DNA of 64,000 nt from Frateuria edaphi (GCF_021117405.1 NZ_CP088251.1:372001-436000), one strand, 5' to 3'; positions 1-10,018 are shown, counted from the first letter of the stretch. Notes: generated by a model from the sequence alone, not told the origin. Numbers and translations are program-made.

Positions 1-65
1 GTGTGGTAAAATCAACGACTTACGTGCGCAACGATGGGGCTTTCACGCCCCCGAGGCAAGTGCCG

Positions 66-407
66 ATGGACCTACCCCCCGGGGCGCTTTGCCGCCTCGA
101 TCACATTCCCGACGGCACCGCGGTAGCGGTGGACGCGACCCTGCCCGAAGGTCCCGAAACCCTCATCGTATTGCGCGACGGCGAGGAAGCGCGGGCCTGG
201 ATCAACGTCTGTCCGCACGCCGGGCGACGACTCGACTGGGCGCCCGGACAATTCCTGATCAGCCGCGGCACGTTGATCTGTGCAGTGCATGGGGCGAGCT
301 TCCGCACCGGGGACGGGCTCTGCGTGGGCGGGCCCTGCCGTGGGCAGTCGCTGCGTGCGGTGCCGCTTCGAGTGGAGCGCGGGGTGGTCTGGCTGGCGAG
401 CGCTTGA
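66..407 (+). CDS. Rieske-type [2Fe-2S] ferredoxin-like protein
   Basis: Small soluble Rieske domain protein of 113 aa. The cluster ligands are visible as C49-P-H51 and C72-A-V-H75, the CxH...CxxH pattern of Rieske and Rieske-type ferredoxins. There is no signal peptide or membrane segment, so it is probably a cytoplasmic electron carrier or the ferredoxin subunit of an oxygenase. The ATG at 66 is preferred because GAGG lies at 52-55. A GTG at 3 in the same frame would add 21 residues with weaker codon bias and no visible ribosome binding site, and the gene could also begin before the window. Its partner is unknown, and it reads away from the polysaccharide genes. Confidence 0.8.
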   Translation: MDLPPGALCRLDHIPDGTAVAVDATLPEGPETLIVLRDGEEARAWINVCPHAGRRLDWAPGQFLISRGTLICAVHGASFRTGDGLCVGGPCRGQSLRAVPLRVERGVVWLASA

Positions 408-535
408 GCTCCCCTTCCCGTCCGGGGAGAGAGTGTGGTGACGGCAGCGGTGAAGTGCGCCGTTGCCTGGGTTGCCCTTGACTTCAACCTGCGCCGGATC
501 GCCCATCCCACGGGCCTCTCACCCAGACCCCTCCC

Positions 536-570
536 AAAGAAAAAAAAGGCCCGGCATGCGCCGGGCCTTT
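536..570 (-). terminator. Rho-independent terminator of wza
   Basis: Perfect 11-bp stem (545-555 with 560-570), loop ATGC. On the minus strand it is followed by a T-rich run at 547-536. It lies about 50 bp beyond the wza stop codon. Confidence 0.85.
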
Positions 571-619
571 CTCGTTCCATGCCGGCGGACCTTCCCTGGT
601 CCGCCAGCCAAACCTTCCG

Positions 620-1702
620 TCAGGGGTTGTTGACGCGATCGACCGAGCCGGCGGTCTGGTAGATCAGGCCGGACAGCGGCAGCAGCTGGCTCAGGAAGCG
701 GTTCCACTTGGTGATGCCGGCCGCGCCGACCCACACCACGTCGCCCGGCTTGACGCGGAAGTTGTCCGCCAGGGCATAGGACGCCGGCGAGCGTGCGTTG
801 AGGTGGAACACCTGCGCGGGCGTCTGGGTGAGCTTCTCCGAACCACGGATCACGTACACGGCGTTGCCCGAAGAGGTGATCGGGCTCAGGCCGCCGGCAC
901 GACCCAGCGCCTGGGTGAGGGTCAGCGCGGTGGTCTTGAAGGTGATGGCCTGCGGGCGGATCACCTCGCCCACGACATACACCTCCTTGTTGTCGTTGTA
1001 CGGCAGGAACAGCTTGTCGCCGGGCTTGAGGTAGATCTGGCCGTCGGTGCCCTGGTTGAGCGCGGTCAGGTCGATCGGATAGGTCTTGCCGTCACGGGTG
1101 AGCGTGAAGCCGGAGAGGTCCGCTTCCTGCGTGTTGACGCCGGCCACGCCGATCGCCTGCGACAGCGTCATCGGCACCGAGTTGAGCACCTGCGCGTCGG
1201 TGTGCTGGAACGCGCCCTCCAGCGTGATGCGATGGCTGCCGTAGCCGACCACGTTGACGTCCACCTGCGGCTCGCGCACGAAGCTGCCCAGCTTCTTGGT
1301 CAGCGACTGGCGCAGTTCCTCGACGGTCAGCCCGGCCGCCTTGATGGTGCCGGCATAGGGATAGAACAGCGTGCCGTCAGGGCGCACCAGGCGGCCGTTG
1401 GCCACGGTCTGCTGCTGCGAGCCCGCGGGCGAGGTTAGTTCCGGGTGATCCCACACGGTGATGTACAGCGTGTCGCCGGGGCCGATGCGGTAGTCCTCCG
1501 GCTGGTACGAGACCAGTTCCTGCGGAATCGCGCTGGCCTGCGTCTGGCTGCTCTCCACCAGCTCCGGCGTGATCTGCAGCAGCTGCATGTGGCTGTTGTC
1601 ACTTTGCAGCGCGCCCTCGTCCATGCGCTGGCCGGGGACGATCGCGCAGCCGTTCAGCGCGACGGCGAAGAGAAGGATGGCTACTGCGGGTAGCGTTTTC
1701 AT
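620..1702 (-). CDS. wza: Polysaccharide export outer-membrane lipoprotein (Wza/GumB family)
   Basis: Outer-membrane auxiliary protein that forms the export channel for capsule or EPS chains. The 360-aa protein begins with a lipoprotein signal peptide whose lipobox is LNGC (Cys19). A Poly_export domain follows (YRIGPGDTLYITVWDHPEL around residue 75), then SLBB-type beta-grasp repeats (for example KPGDKLFLPY and VYVVGEV). The ATG at 1702 is chosen because AAAGGA precedes it and it starts the signal peptide directly. It is transcribed away from the wzb-wzc-ugd operon, unlike Xanthomonas gum, where gumB and gumC are adjacent and collinear. A strong terminator follows. Confidence 0.93.
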   Translation of the reverse strand: MKTLPAVAILLFAVALNGCAIVPGQRMDEGALQSDNSHMQLLQITPELVESSQTQASAIPQELVSYQPEDYRIGPGDTLYITVWDHPELTSPAGSQQQTVANGRLVRPDGTLFYPYAGTIKAAGLTVEELRQSLTKKLGSFVREPQVDVNVVGYGSHRITLEGAFQHTDAQVLNSVPMTLSQAIGVAGVNTQEADLSGFTLTRDGKTYPIDLTALNQGTDGQIYLKPGDKLFLPYNDNKEVYVVGEVIRPQAITFKTTALTLTQALGRAGGLSPITSSGNAVYVIRGSEKLTQTPAQVFHLNARSPASYALADNFRVKPGDVVWVGAAGITKWNRFLSQLLPLSGLIYQTAGSVDRVNNP

Positions 1703-1806
1703 AATGCGTCCTTTCTGCTGGGCCACCGTGGGGATAATCGTGACGAATTATTGAAGTCATTCGTCTGACACGCCCGCGACATGGCGGTTTTGGCTAATGG
1801 CGACGG

Positions 1807-2058
1807 TTAATGCGAGTGGGTGTATCTATAGCTTTTGCCGATGGCTTGCGCGGTTGCCGCGGCGGGCGTTTCCGACGTGCCGCGGACGCTTCGTCCACGC
1901 ACGCCATCGATCAGCGCGGCGGGGCTGGCGCCGGCCTGCACCAGCGCCAGCCTGGCGGGAGCCGGGGCGCCGGTCGTGACATGCGGTGCCTTGTGTGCCA
2001 AGGCCTGGCCGGCGATCAGCAGACCGGCAAGCGGAAGCACGAGCTTCAACTGGTGCAT
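1807..2058 (-). CDS. Small secreted protein of unknown function
   Basis: Product of 83 aa, not recognised. Residues 1-21 look like a Sec signal peptide (basic start, hydrophobic core, ending GQALA). The mature part is Ala/Pro/Arg-rich and ends with a Tyr/His tail (YRYTHSH). A G-rich stretch upstream of the ATG could serve as ribosome binding site. It lies just upstream of wza on the same strand with a 104-bp gap, so the two could be co-transcribed. A link to EPS export is only positional. Confidence 0.5.
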   Translation of the reverse strand: MHQLKLVLPLAGLLIAGQALAHKAPHVTTGAPAPARLALVQAGASPAALIDGVRGRSVRGTSETPAAATAQAIGKSYRYTHSH

Positions 2059-2179
2059 GGGTTGGGCCCCCCGAAGATGGAACGTTTGCCAAGCGGGCTC
2101 GACGAATCTAACGCGATCATTCGTGAATGCGGTGAGAAAGACGTGTTTCCAAGTTGGCGATATGCCAGGCCCAGCCCGC

Positions 2180-2217
2180 GTGAAGAAAAGATGTAGCTGA
2201 GAAAGCATTTTCTTCAC
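2180..2217. promoter_or_regulatory. Inverted repeat upstream of the EPS operon
   Basis: The arms GTGAAGAAAA (2180-2189) and TTTTCTTCAC (2208-2217) are perfectly complementary and separated by 18 bp. They lie in the 311-bp divergent space 2059-2369 between the small secreted protein and wzb. The symmetry fits a dimeric regulator site or an mRNA hairpin. No confident -10/-35 pair was identified, and the rest of this gap holds no gene that can be supported. Confidence 0.45.
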
Positions 2218-2369
2218 GTAAATGAAGGAAGTGTCCAACATGATTTTTTCACGGAACACGAGTTTTACTGCCGACTCTCTACCGGCCGGTTCGGCGTCCA
2301 TCACGCGCCTGGTCGGCGTGGCATCGACAGGGGCCACATGGCCTTGGGTTTTTCGGGAGTGTGCGGATC

Positions 2370-2804
2370 GTGTTCAACAGCATCCTGGTGGTCTGCGTCG
2401 GCAATGTTTGCCGCAGCCCGGTGGCGGAATTCCTGTTCCGCCGCGAACTGGGCGAGCGCGACATCCACGTCAGCAGCGCCGGCCTGGGCGCGCTGGTGGG
2501 GCGGCCGATCGACCAGAACGCCGCCGCACTGCTGGAAGACGACGGCATCGATGCCAGCGAACACCGTGCGCGCCAGCTCGAGGCATCGATGCTGCGCGAA
2601 GCGGACCTGGTCCTGGCGATGGAGCGCCGACACCTGAACGCGGTGGTGAAGCTCGCCCCGGAGGCCAGCGGCAAGGTGTTTCTTTTCGACAAATGGCACG
2701 CGGGCAGCGACGTGCCGGATCCATTTCGACGTTCGCGCAGTGTGTTCGAGCAAGTACACGCCTCAATCGAACGTGGCGTCGGCAGTTGGCTGCGCTACCT
2801 GTGA
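2370..2804 (+). CDS. wzb: Low-molecular-weight protein-tyrosine phosphatase (Wzb-like)
   Basis: Cytoplasmic phosphatase expected to dephosphorylate the Wzc autokinase encoded next door, cycling it during EPS assembly. The active-site P-loop CVGNVCRS is near the N-terminus and the general-acid Asp is in DVPDPF. Length (144 aa) fits the LMW-PTP family. The GTG at 2370 is preferred over the GTG at 2361 because the product then starts VFNSILVVCVGN, aligning with E. coli Wzb (MFNNILVVCVGN), and GGGAG at 2355-2359 is suitably spaced. It is the first gene of the wzb-wzc-ugd set, and wzc starts 25 bp after its stop. Confidence 0.92.
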   Translation: MFNSILVVCVGNVCRSPVAEFLFRRELGERDIHVSSAGLGALVGRPIDQNAAALLEDDGIDASEHRARQLEASMLREADLVLAMERRHLNAVVKLAPEASGKVFLFDKWHAGSDVPDPFRRSRSVFEQVHASIERGVGSWLRYL

Positions 2805-2829
2805 ACCCCCCAAGCCTAGGAACCGGGCT

Positions 2830-5046
2830 ATGACCACCAAACAGACCTTCCCGTCCTCACCGCGTCGCGATGACGACATCGATCTGCACGCGCTGCTCGG
2901 CACGCTGCTCGACCACAAGTGGTTGATCATCGGCGTCACTGCGGTGTTCTTCGTGATCAGCGTGATTTATGCCACGCTGACCACACCGATCTACGAGGCC
3001 ACCGCCACCGTACAGGTGGAACAGAAAGTCCCCAGCCTGCCTGGCCTGGACGATCTGTCGCAAACGTTGGGCACCTCTTCCTCGCAGGCGACCACCGAGA
3101 TCGCACTGATCACCTCGCGCACGATCATCGGGCAGGCGGTGAACAACCTCAAGCTGGACATCACCGCCAAGCCGGAGCGCTTCCCGGTGATCGGCGACTA
3201 CATGGCGCGCAGCTACAACCCGCAGATGCCGGGTGACGTGGCCCCGCCGTTCATGGGCATGGACAGCTACGACTGGGGCGGCGCGGAACTGGACATCTTC
3301 CAGCTCGACGTGCCTTCGGCGCTCCTCGACAAGCAGCTGCGGCTGGTCGCCGGTGAGCATGGCACCTATACGCTGACCGACGCGGGCGACAACGTGCTGC
3401 TGACCGGCCGCGTGGGCGAATCGGCCACGGGCAACGGCATCACGATGCAGGTGCAGTCGCTGCACGCCAATCCCGGCGCCGTGTTCGACGTGGCGCGCCA
3501 CTCGCACCTGGGCACGATCACCGGCCTGCAGGGGGCCATCCAGGCCACCGAGCAGGGCAAGGACTCGGGCATCATCGTGCTCACCTACGACAACATCGAT
3601 CCGGTGCTGGCAACGCAGCTGCTGGACCAGATCAGCGCGCTGTACGTGCAGCAGAACGTGGAGCGCAACTCCGCCGAGGCGGCCAACAGCCTGAAGTTCG
3701 TCAAGGAGCAGCTGCCCAAGGTCAAGATGGACCTGGAGAAGGCGACCGCCGCGTTGAACGCGTTCCAGATGCGCGCGCACTCGGTGGACATCAGCCTGCA
3801 GACCAAGGGATTGCTCGACCAGACGGTCGCGCTGGACACGCAGATCGAAAACCTGCGCATGCAGATGGCCGACGTCGAGCGCAAGTTCACTTCCAACCAT
3901 CCGACCTACCAGGCCCTCGCCGCGCAGATCGGGCAGTTGCAGGGCAAGAAGGCCGCGCTGGAGAAGCAGGTCGGCCACCTGCCCGACACGCAGCAGGAAC
4001 TGCTGCGCCTGACCCGCGACGTGCAGGTCAGCAACGAGACCTACACCAACCTGCTCAACCAGGCCCAGCAGCTCGACATCGCGCGCGCCGGCACCGTCGG
4101 CAACGTGCGCGTGGTCGACCGCGCCGCGACCAACACCAACCGTCCGGTGTGGCCGCCGAAGATGATCCTGGTGCTCGCCGGCACCGCGCTGGGTGGCCTG
4201 CTCGCGCTCGCCTTCATCTTCATCCGCCAGTTGCTCAACCGTGGCGTGGAAGACCTGGCCGCCATCGAGCACGTCGGCCTGCCGGTCTACGCCTGCGTGC
4301 CGCTGTCGGCCGCCGAGCGCGAGATCACCGAGCGCAATGGCCGCGTGCGACGAGGGGCGTACGCCCAGCACCTGCTGGCGCAAAGCGCGCCGGACGACCT
4401 GGCGGTGGAGGCGTTGCGCAGCCTGCGCACCAGCCTGCACTTCGCCCGCCTGGAAGCGAAGAACAACCTGCTGATGATCTCCAGCCCCGGCCCGGGCGCA
4501 GGCAAGACCTTCGTCGGTTCGAACCTGGCGGCGGTGATCGCGCAGGCCGGCCAGCGCGTGCTGCTGATCGACGCGGACATGCGCAAGGGCGCACTGCACA
4601 CCGTGGTCGGCGGCCGTCCGGAGCAGGGCCTGTCGGAACTGATCTCCGGCCAGATCGGCCTGTCCGAGGCCGTGCGCACGGTGGAGGGGGCGAACAACCT
4701 CTACTTCATCTCGCGTGGCAAGGTTCCGCCGAATCCGTCCGAGCTGCTGATGCACTCGCACTTCACCGCGTTGCTCGAGAAGCTCAAGCCGCGCTTCGAC
4801 CTGATCATCATCGATACGCCGCCGATCCTGGCGGTGACCGACGCGGCGGTGATCGGCCATCACGTAGGCACCAGCCTGATGGTCGTGCGCTTCGGCGTGA
4901 ACCAGGCGCGCGAGATCGCGCTGGCCAAGCAGCGCTTCGAACAGAACGGCGTGCCAGTGAAGGGCGCGATCTTCAACGCGGTCGAGAAGCGCAGCGCCGG
5001 CTACTACGCCTACGCGTACTACGAGTACGCGGGCGCCAAGGCCTGA
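2830..5046 (+). CDS. wzc: Polysaccharide co-polymerase / bacterial tyrosine kinase (Wzc-like)
   Basis: Inner-membrane protein of 738 aa that controls chain length and couples polymerisation to export through Wza. It has a Wzz domain with two membrane segments (about 31-52 and 445-467) bounding a large periplasmic part with coiled-coil character (about 290-420). A cytoplasmic BY-kinase domain follows: Walker [11 protein letters not shown] (551-560), Walker A' VLLIDAD (577-583) and Walker B IIIDTPP. The C-terminus carries six tyrosines between 725 and 733, the expected autophosphorylation cluster and substrate of Wzb. Kinase and Wzz parts are fused, as in proteobacteria. The ATG at 2830 gives an N-terminus typical of the family. 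Confidence 0.95.
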   Translation: MTTKQTFPSSPRRDDDIDLHALLGTLLDHKWLIIGVTAVFFVISVIYATLTTPIYEATATVQVEQKVPSLPGLDDLSQTLGTSSSQATTEIALITSRTIIGQAVNNLKLDITAKPERFPVIGDYMARSYNPQMPGDVAPPFMGMDSYDWGGAELDIFQLDVPSALLDKQLRLVAGEHGTYTLTDAGDNVLLTGRVGESATGNGITMQVQSLHANPGAVFDVARHSHLGTITGLQGAIQATEQGKDSGIIVLTYDNIDPVLATQLLDQISALYVQQNVERNSAEAANSLKFVKEQLPKVKMDLEKATAALNAFQMRAHSVDISLQTKGLLDQTVALDTQIENLRMQMADVERKFTSNHPTYQALAAQIGQLQGKKAALEKQVGHLPDTQQELLRLTRDVQVSNETYTNLLNQAQQLDIARAGTVGNVRVVDRAATNTNRPVWPPKMILVLAGTALGGLLALAFIFIRQLLNRGVEDLAAIEHVGLPVYACVPLSAAEREITERNGRVRRGAYAQHLLAQSAPDDLAVEALRSLRTSLHFARLEAKNNLLMISSPGPGAGKTFVGSNLAAVIAQAGQRVLLIDADMRKGALHTVVGGRPEQGLSELISGQIGLSEAVRTVEGANNLYFISRGKVPPNPSELLMHSHFTALLEKLKPRFDLIIIDTPPILAVTDAAVIGHHVGTSLMVVRFGVNQAREIALAKQRFEQNGVPVKGAIFNAVEKRSAGYYAYAYYEYAGAKA

Positions 5047-5080
5047 TCACGCTTTCCACCTCGAATCAGAAGGATTTCGC

Positions 5081-6469
5081 ATGACACTGAAAGTCACCCT
5101 GTTCGGTACCGGCTACGTCGGCCTGGTCACCGGGACCTGCCTGGCGGAAATGGGCAACCACGTCCTGTGCGTGGACGTGGACGCGGCCAAGGTCGCGCGT
5201 TTGAAGCATGGCGAGGTGCCGATCTACGAGCCAGGCCTCGCGCCGTTGGTCAAGCGCAACCACGAGGGTGGTCGGCTGGACTTCACCACCGAGGCGGAGC
5301 CGGCGGTGCACCACGCCGACGTGATCTTCATCGCCGTGGGGACGCCGCCGGACGAGGACGGCAGCGCGGACCTGCGCTACGTGCTCGAAGTGGCGCGCAG
5401 CATCGGCAAGCACCTGAACCGCTACGCGGTGGTGGTCAACAAGTCGACCGTGCCGGTGGGCACCGCCGACAAGGTGCGCGCGACCATCGCCCAGGCGCTG
5501 GCCGAGCGCGGCGCGGTGATTCCGTTCGACGTGGTCTCCAACCCCGAGTTCCTCAAGGAAGGCGATGCGGTGGAGGACTGCCTGCGGCCGGACCGCATCG
5601 TGATCGGCAGCTCCAGCGAGCGCGCCGTCGGCGTGCTGCGCAAGCTGTACGCGCCGTTCAACCGCAACCATGACCGCACGGTGGTGATGGACGAGCGCTC
5701 GGCCGAGCTGACCAAGTACGCGGCCAACGCGATGCTGGCGACCAAGATCAGCTTCATGAACGAGATCGCCAACATCGCCGAGCGCGTCGGCGCGGACATC
5801 GAACAGGTGCGCCGCGGCATCGGTTCGGACCCGCGCATCGGCTACCACTTCATCTACCCCGGCGCCGGCTACGGAGGCTCGTGCTTTCCCAAGGACGTGC
5901 AGGCGCTGGAGCGCATCGCGCGCACGGTGGACTACGAGGCGAAGCTGCTGGGTGCGGTGGAGGCGGTCAACCACGCGCAGAAGGGCAAGCTGTTCGAGCT
6001 GATCGAGCGCCACTGCGGCGGCCAGCTGAAGGGCCGGACCGTGGCGTTGTGGGGCCTGGCGTTCAAGCCCAACACGGACGACATGCGCGAGGCGTCCAGC
6101 CGGCGGCTGATGGAACAGCTGTGGGCGGCCGGCGCCAGGGTGCGGGCGTTCGACCCGGAGGCGCGCGCGGAGACCACGCGCATCTACGGCGAGCGGCCGG
6201 ACCTCACGCTGTGCGAGGACGCGTACGAGGCGCTGGACGGTGCCGACGTGCTGGCGATCGTGACCGAGTGGAAGGCGTTCCGCGCGCCGGACTTCGCGCG
6301 CATCCGCGGCGCATTGAAGGACCCGGCGATCTTCGACGGACGCAACCTGTACGACCCGGCGCAAGTGGAGGAGGCAGGGCTGGCCTATTACGGCATCGGG
6401 CGCGGGCGTTCGCTCGCATCGGTGCCGGTGCCCTCGGCGGCCGTGCTGCGGCCGGCGGCCACGGCCTGA
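5081..6469 (+). CDS. ugd: UDP-glucose 6-dehydrogenase
   Basis: Cytoplasmic NAD-dependent enzyme oxidising UDP-glucose to UDP-glucuronate, the likely source of uronic acid for this EPS. The Rossmann motif [11 protein letters not shown] is at the start, the catalytic Cys268 is in GGSCFPKD, and the family signatures [11 protein letters not shown] and [13 protein letters not shown] are present. Length (462 aa) is normal, with a short Pro/Ala-rich tail. AGAAGGA precedes the ATG by 5-6 bases. The gene is 34 bp after wzc, so it is probably in the same operon. Confidence 0.96.
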   Translation: MTLKVTLFGTGYVGLVTGTCLAEMGNHVLCVDVDAAKVARLKHGEVPIYEPGLAPLVKRNHEGGRLDFTTEAEPAVHHADVIFIAVGTPPDEDGSADLRYVLEVARSIGKHLNRYAVVVNKSTVPVGTADKVRATIAQALAERGAVIPFDVVSNPEFLKEGDAVEDCLRPDRIVIGSSSERAVGVLRKLYAPFNRNHDRTVVMDERSAELTKYAANAMLATKISFMNEIANIAERVGADIEQVRRGIGSDPRIGYHFIYPGAGYGGSCFPKDVQALERIARTVDYEAKLLGAVEAVNHAQKGKLFELIERHCGGQLKGRTVALWGLAFKPNTDDMREASSRRLMEQLWAAGARVRAFDPEARAETTRIYGERPDLTLCEDAYEALDGADVLAIVTEWKAFRAPDFARIRGALKDPAIFDGRNLYDPAQVEEAGLAYYGIGRGRSLASVPVPSAAVLRPAATA

Positions 6470-6620
6470 GCAAGCATCGCCCGCCGGCCGCGCCAGCCGC
6501 GGCCGACGGGCGGTTGCCGCCGCCCGAAACGGTGTCTGGACGATGCCGCCTCCCACCGCCGCCGGATCGGACGCAGTCCGCCAACCCGGTCATTCCTCGT
6601 ATCCACGCCAGGACGCTCAC

Positions 6621-7838
6621 GTGAAACGCTTCTACCTCTCCGGACAGCGCACGTTTCGCAACCGAGGTTGCGAGGCCATCGTGCGCAGTACGGTCGCCCT
6701 GCTGAAGGAACAATTCGGCGACGTCGAGGTGCTCGTGCCCTCGGTCAACATCGCGCGCGACAGCGAGCAGTGGCCGAATGCCGCCGATGACGGCGTCCGC
6801 CTCGTGCGCGCCTACCTGCCGCCGCCGTCGCGCTACTGGGTGCAACTGCAGAGCCTGCCGCTGCCGCTGATCAAGCGCGCCGGCTGGCCCTTCCCCATGC
6901 CGCGCTGGTTGCGTCGCCAGCTCGAATCGGTCGACGCCGTGCTGGCCGTGGGTGGCGACAACTATTCGCTCGACTACCGCATCCCCTCGCCGATCATGAG
7001 CGTGGACGGCTGGGCCATGGACATGGGCAAGCCGGTAATGCTGTGGGGCGCCTCGGTCGGTCCGTTCGAGCGCGAGCCCGAGTTCGTCGAGCCGGTCACG
7101 CGCCACCTGGCGCGCATGCATTTCGTGGCGGCCGGCGAGTCGATGAGCCACGACTACCTGGTCCACAAGCTGGGCCTGCGCAACGTGATCCGCATGGCCG
7201 AGCCCTCGTTCATGCTCGGCAAGGAGCCGGTCGACCTGGCGCCGTTCTGGCCGCGCGGCGAGGGCCACGTGCTGGGCCTCAACGTGAGCCGGCTGATCGA
7301 ACGGCACAAGCGCCAGGACAAGGACCTGCACGCGGAACTGGCGGCATTCATCCGCCACGCGGTGAAGGAACACCAGCTTGGCGTGCTGCTGATCCCGCAC
7401 GCCGACCCGCTGCGCGAAGACACGCGCGGCGGCGACGCGGCGTACATGGAACCGTTGCTGGCGCGGCTGGCCGACCTGGGCGACTCGGTCAAGATGATGC
7501 CCAACGACTTCAACGCGGTGCAGACCAAGTACGTCATCAGCTACCTGCGCTTCTTCATCGGCGCGCGCGCGCATCCGGTGATCGCCGCGCTCTCCAGCGG
7601 CGTGCCCACGGTGTCGATCGCGTACAGCGTCAAGGCCTGCGGGATCAACCGCGACATGTTCGGCAACCAGGAAATGGTGCTGCAGGCACGCAACCTTTCC
7701 TCGACCTCCCTGCGCGAGGCGCTCGATCACCTGGTGCAGCGGGAGGACACGCTGCGCAGCCTGCTCGAACAGCGCACCACCGAGTGGCAGCTCGCCGCGC
7801 GGGCGGCCGCCGCACGCATCAACGACTGCCTGTGCTGA
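6621..7838 (+). CDS. Polysaccharide pyruvyltransferase family protein
   Basis: Product of 405 aa of the polysaccharide pyruvyl transferase family (GumL, CsaB, WcaK), which adds ketal-linked pyruvate from phosphoenolpyruvate to a sugar. Family-like features are the N-terminal SGQRTFRNRGCEAIVRS segment, the central AVGGDNYSLDY and WGASVGPFE motifs, and the C-terminal FFIGARAHPVIAALSSGVP block. The GTG at 6621 is used because AGGA precedes it by 7 bp. The same frame stays open upstream from 6543, but those codons look like non-coding sequence. It probably acts on the lipid-linked repeat unit at the cytoplasmic membrane face. Acceptor sugar unknown. Confidence 0.87.
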   Translation: MKRFYLSGQRTFRNRGCEAIVRSTVALLKEQFGDVEVLVPSVNIARDSEQWPNAADDGVRLVRAYLPPPSRYWVQLQSLPLPLIKRAGWPFPMPRWLRRQLESVDAVLAVGGDNYSLDYRIPSPIMSVDGWAMDMGKPVMLWGASVGPFEREPEFVEPVTRHLARMHFVAAGESMSHDYLVHKLGLRNVIRMAEPSFMLGKEPVDLAPFWPRGEGHVLGLNVSRLIERHKRQDKDLHAELAAFIRHAVKEHQLGVLLIPHADPLREDTRGGDAAYMEPLLARLADLGDSVKMMPNDFNAVQTKYVISYLRFFIGARAHPVIAALSSGVPTVSIAYSVKACGINRDMFGNQEMVLQARNLSSTSLREALDHLVQREDTLRSLLEQRTTEWQLAARAAAARINDCLC

Positions 7839-7852
7839 CCCCGGGAGCCTCC

Positions 7853-8758
7853 ATGGAAACGCTGATCGCAGGAAACACGATGCGCCCGACCCTCGCCCTC
7901 GACGACAAGGTGGCGCCGGTGAGCGTGGTGGTGCCTTGCTACCGCTGCGTCGACACCATCGGTCCGGCGGTGGCATCGGTCGCCGCGCAGCAACTGCCGC
8001 CGGCCGAAGTGCTGTTGGTCGACGACTGCAGCGGCGACGGCACGCTCGAGCGCCTCTACCAGGTGGCCGCCGAATACCCGGATGGCTGGGTGCGTGTCTT
8101 CACGCTGGCGCGCAACGGCGGGCCCAGCGCGGCGCGAAACCACGGCTGGGAGCACGCACGCCAGCCGTACATCGCTTTCCTCGACGCCGACGACACCTGG
8201 CATCCGGAAAAGCTCGCGATCCAGATGCACGTGCTTGCGGGCGATCCGGGCATTGCCCTGCTGGCACACGCCATGAACGTACAGGCACGCACCGACCCGC
8301 CGCCGCAGGTGCGCCGTCCGATCGCGGTACGCGTCCTGCCCAACCGCTTGCCGCTGATGGGCAGCCCGTTTCCCACCGCCTCGATGCTGCTTCGGCGCGA
8401 CCTGCCGTTCCGCTTCGACGAACGCCGCCGACGCGCGGAGGACTTCATGCTCTGGGCGCAGATCCTGCTCTCCGGCTACCGCTGCGCGCGGATCGAACCC
8501 GTGCTGGCGTCCTGGCACAAGCCGCCGTTCGGCGCCGGCGGCCTGAGCGGCGACATGGAAGCGATGTACGCCGCGGCGATCGACGTGCGCCGCACGCTCC
8601 ACGAACAAGGCCTGATCGGCGGCGCGCGCATGCGCGTGGCCGCCGTGCTGGGCGTGGCCCGCTACGCGCGCCGGCGCGCCATCACCTACGCGCGCCGGTT
8701 CTCCGCGGGCACGCGCTCCACCGGCACGCGTGCCACCCATGCCGACCAGACGAGCTGA
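7853..8758 (+). CDS. Family 2 glycosyltransferase
   Basis: GT-A fold glycosyltransferase of 301 aa. N-terminal VSVVVPCYRC, nucleotide-binding LLVDDCSGDGT and the metal-binding DxD region FLDADDTW are visible, followed by an acceptor region (FPTASMLLRRDLPF, EDFMLWAQILLSGYRCA). GGGAG lies 5 bp before the ATG at 7853; an in-frame ATG at 7880 is an alternative. It is clearly paralogous to the product of 20320-21201, sharing FPTAS..LRRDLPFRFDE and LLSGYRCA-type segments. It should add one sugar of the repeat unit in the cytoplasm; donor and linkage cannot be read from sequence. Confidence 0.9.
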   Translation: METLIAGNTMRPTLALDDKVAPVSVVVPCYRCVDTIGPAVASVAAQQLPPAEVLLVDDCSGDGTLERLYQVAAEYPDGWVRVFTLARNGGPSAARNHGWEHARQPYIAFLDADDTWHPEKLAIQMHVLAGDPGIALLAHAMNVQARTDPPPQVRRPIAVRVLPNRLPLMGSPFPTASMLLRRDLPFRFDERRRRAEDFMLWAQILLSGYRCARIEPVLASWHKPPFGAGGLSGDMEAMYAAAIDVRRTLHEQGLIGGARMRVAAVLGVARYARRRAITYARRFSAGTRSTGTRATHADQTS

Positions 8759-8760
8759 CG

Positions 8761-9822
8761 ATGAACACCACCAGCACCATGGACCAGCCCCTCGCGTACT
8801 CCGACAGTCCGACCAACACCAATGCCCGCGTGCTGCTCGGGCTGATGCTGGTGGCGGCGGTGATCGTCGTGGTCACCTTTGCCGTGGCTACCCGCGGCAA
8901 CATCGGCACCGACACCTCGGTCTACGCCAGCTTCTTCGAAAGCCTCCAGCACCATGGCGAAACGGACAGCCGCTTCGAACCGGTCTTCTACTACCTGAGC
9001 GTGATCCTGGCCGCCACCGGCATGAGCTTCACGGGCTACGAGGGCGTGATGTTCCTGGTGATGATGGGCACCGCGCTGGTGGCCACCCGCCGCTACCACA
9101 CGTTCCTGGAGAGCGAGACCGGCTACACGACCTTCCTGGCCGCCTCGCTGCTGTTCCTGTTCATCTCGCCGGTGATGTCCAACGCGACGATCAACGTGAT
9201 GCGCCAGGGCCTCTCCTCGCTACTGGTGTTCACCGCGCTGCTGGCGTTCTACCAGCGCCAGTGGCGCGCGTTCATCCTGTGGGGCCTGCTGGCCACCGGG
9301 TTCCACTACTCGGCGCTGCTGTACCTGTTCTTCGCGCCGGTACTGCTGCTCAATACCAAGCTGCTGCGCGTGGCTGGCATCCTGGCGTTCCTGGCCTACT
9401 GCAGCGGCGTGACCATGGTGCTGGTGCGGGCGCTGGTGCCAGCCGTCTACACCATGGTGATGGCCTACGACGCCGGTTCCTCCTACAAGGCCGGTGTGCG
9501 CCTGGATTTCGCGGTGTTCTCGCTGTTCTGGTACGTGTTGCCGTGGGTGGTCGCGCCGTTCGTGCGCGAGCCGGTGCGCGAGCGCATCAACCAGAGCACC
9601 GCGATCTACCTGGTACTGATGCTGCCGTTCTTCGCGGTGGGCTGGGGCAACTTCTCCAACCGCTACCTGTTGCCGGCTTGGTTGTCGGTATCGCTGATCC
9701 TGGCCGCGATCTGTTGCGACAGCCGGCTCTCGCCCCTGCGCAATCCGGTCGTGCTGCGGATGGGGCTGGTCGGTGCGGGCGGCGTGTTCTGCTACTACGT
9801 CACCCACGGCGTGGTGCTGTGA
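8761..9822 (+). CDS. EpsG/Wzy-like polysaccharide polymerase
   Basis: Integral membrane protein of 353 aa with about ten hydrophobic segments spread over the whole length. The early loop motif RGNIGTDTSVYASFFE resembles the G-x-D-x-x-Y segment of the EpsG family, and Asn/Arg-containing loops (SNATINVMRQGLSS, GNFSNRYLLPAW) also fit. Members polymerise lipid-linked repeat units in the periplasm. The ATG is 2 bp after the stop of the preceding glycosyltransferase, implying translational coupling. It is the only Wzy candidate in the window. Family assignment rests on topology and short motifs because Wzy proteins diverge strongly. Confidence 0.8.
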   Translation: MNTTSTMDQPLAYSDSPTNTNARVLLGLMLVAAVIVVVTFAVATRGNIGTDTSVYASFFESLQHHGETDSRFEPVFYYLSVILAATGMSFTGYEGVMFLVMMGTALVATRRYHTFLESETGYTTFLAASLLFLFISPVMSNATINVMRQGLSSLLVFTALLAFYQRQWRAFILWGLLATGFHYSALLYLFFAPVLLLNTKLLRVAGILAFLAYCSGVTMVLVRALVPAVYTMVMAYDAGSSYKAGVRLDFAVFSLFWYVLPWVVAPFVREPVRERINQSTAIYLVLMLPFFAVGWGNFSNRYLLPAWLSVSLILAAICCDSRLSPLRNPVVLRMGLVGAGGVFCYYVTHGVVL

Positions 9823-10018
9823 ACCGCCTGCCGCCGCTCCCGAAGCGCGCGTGTGCCGTCCCTCGGGCGGCCGCGACCGCGACGCTTCACCCGTCGCCTG
9901 CATCGCGATTGCTATCTGTAAACGCGCGCGCGCATTGCGGCCCGCGGCCATAAGGCGCGTCCCGATGTCCGCGCCAGTCATTCCACGCCAGCCCAGGGCG
10001 TCTGCAAAGGAAGACACC

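Noticed and set aside
2222-2369. Short frame starting at ATG 2222 before wzb
   Set aside because: It is out of frame with wzb, overlaps it, and shows no conserved motif or codon bias. It lies in the regulatory region.
2857-4863. Long open frame of 668 codons on the minus strand opposite wzc
   Set aside because: Translation is rich in Arg, His, Gln and Val without motifs, and it mirrors the real wzc frame. High GC at third positions removes stop codons from antisense frames.
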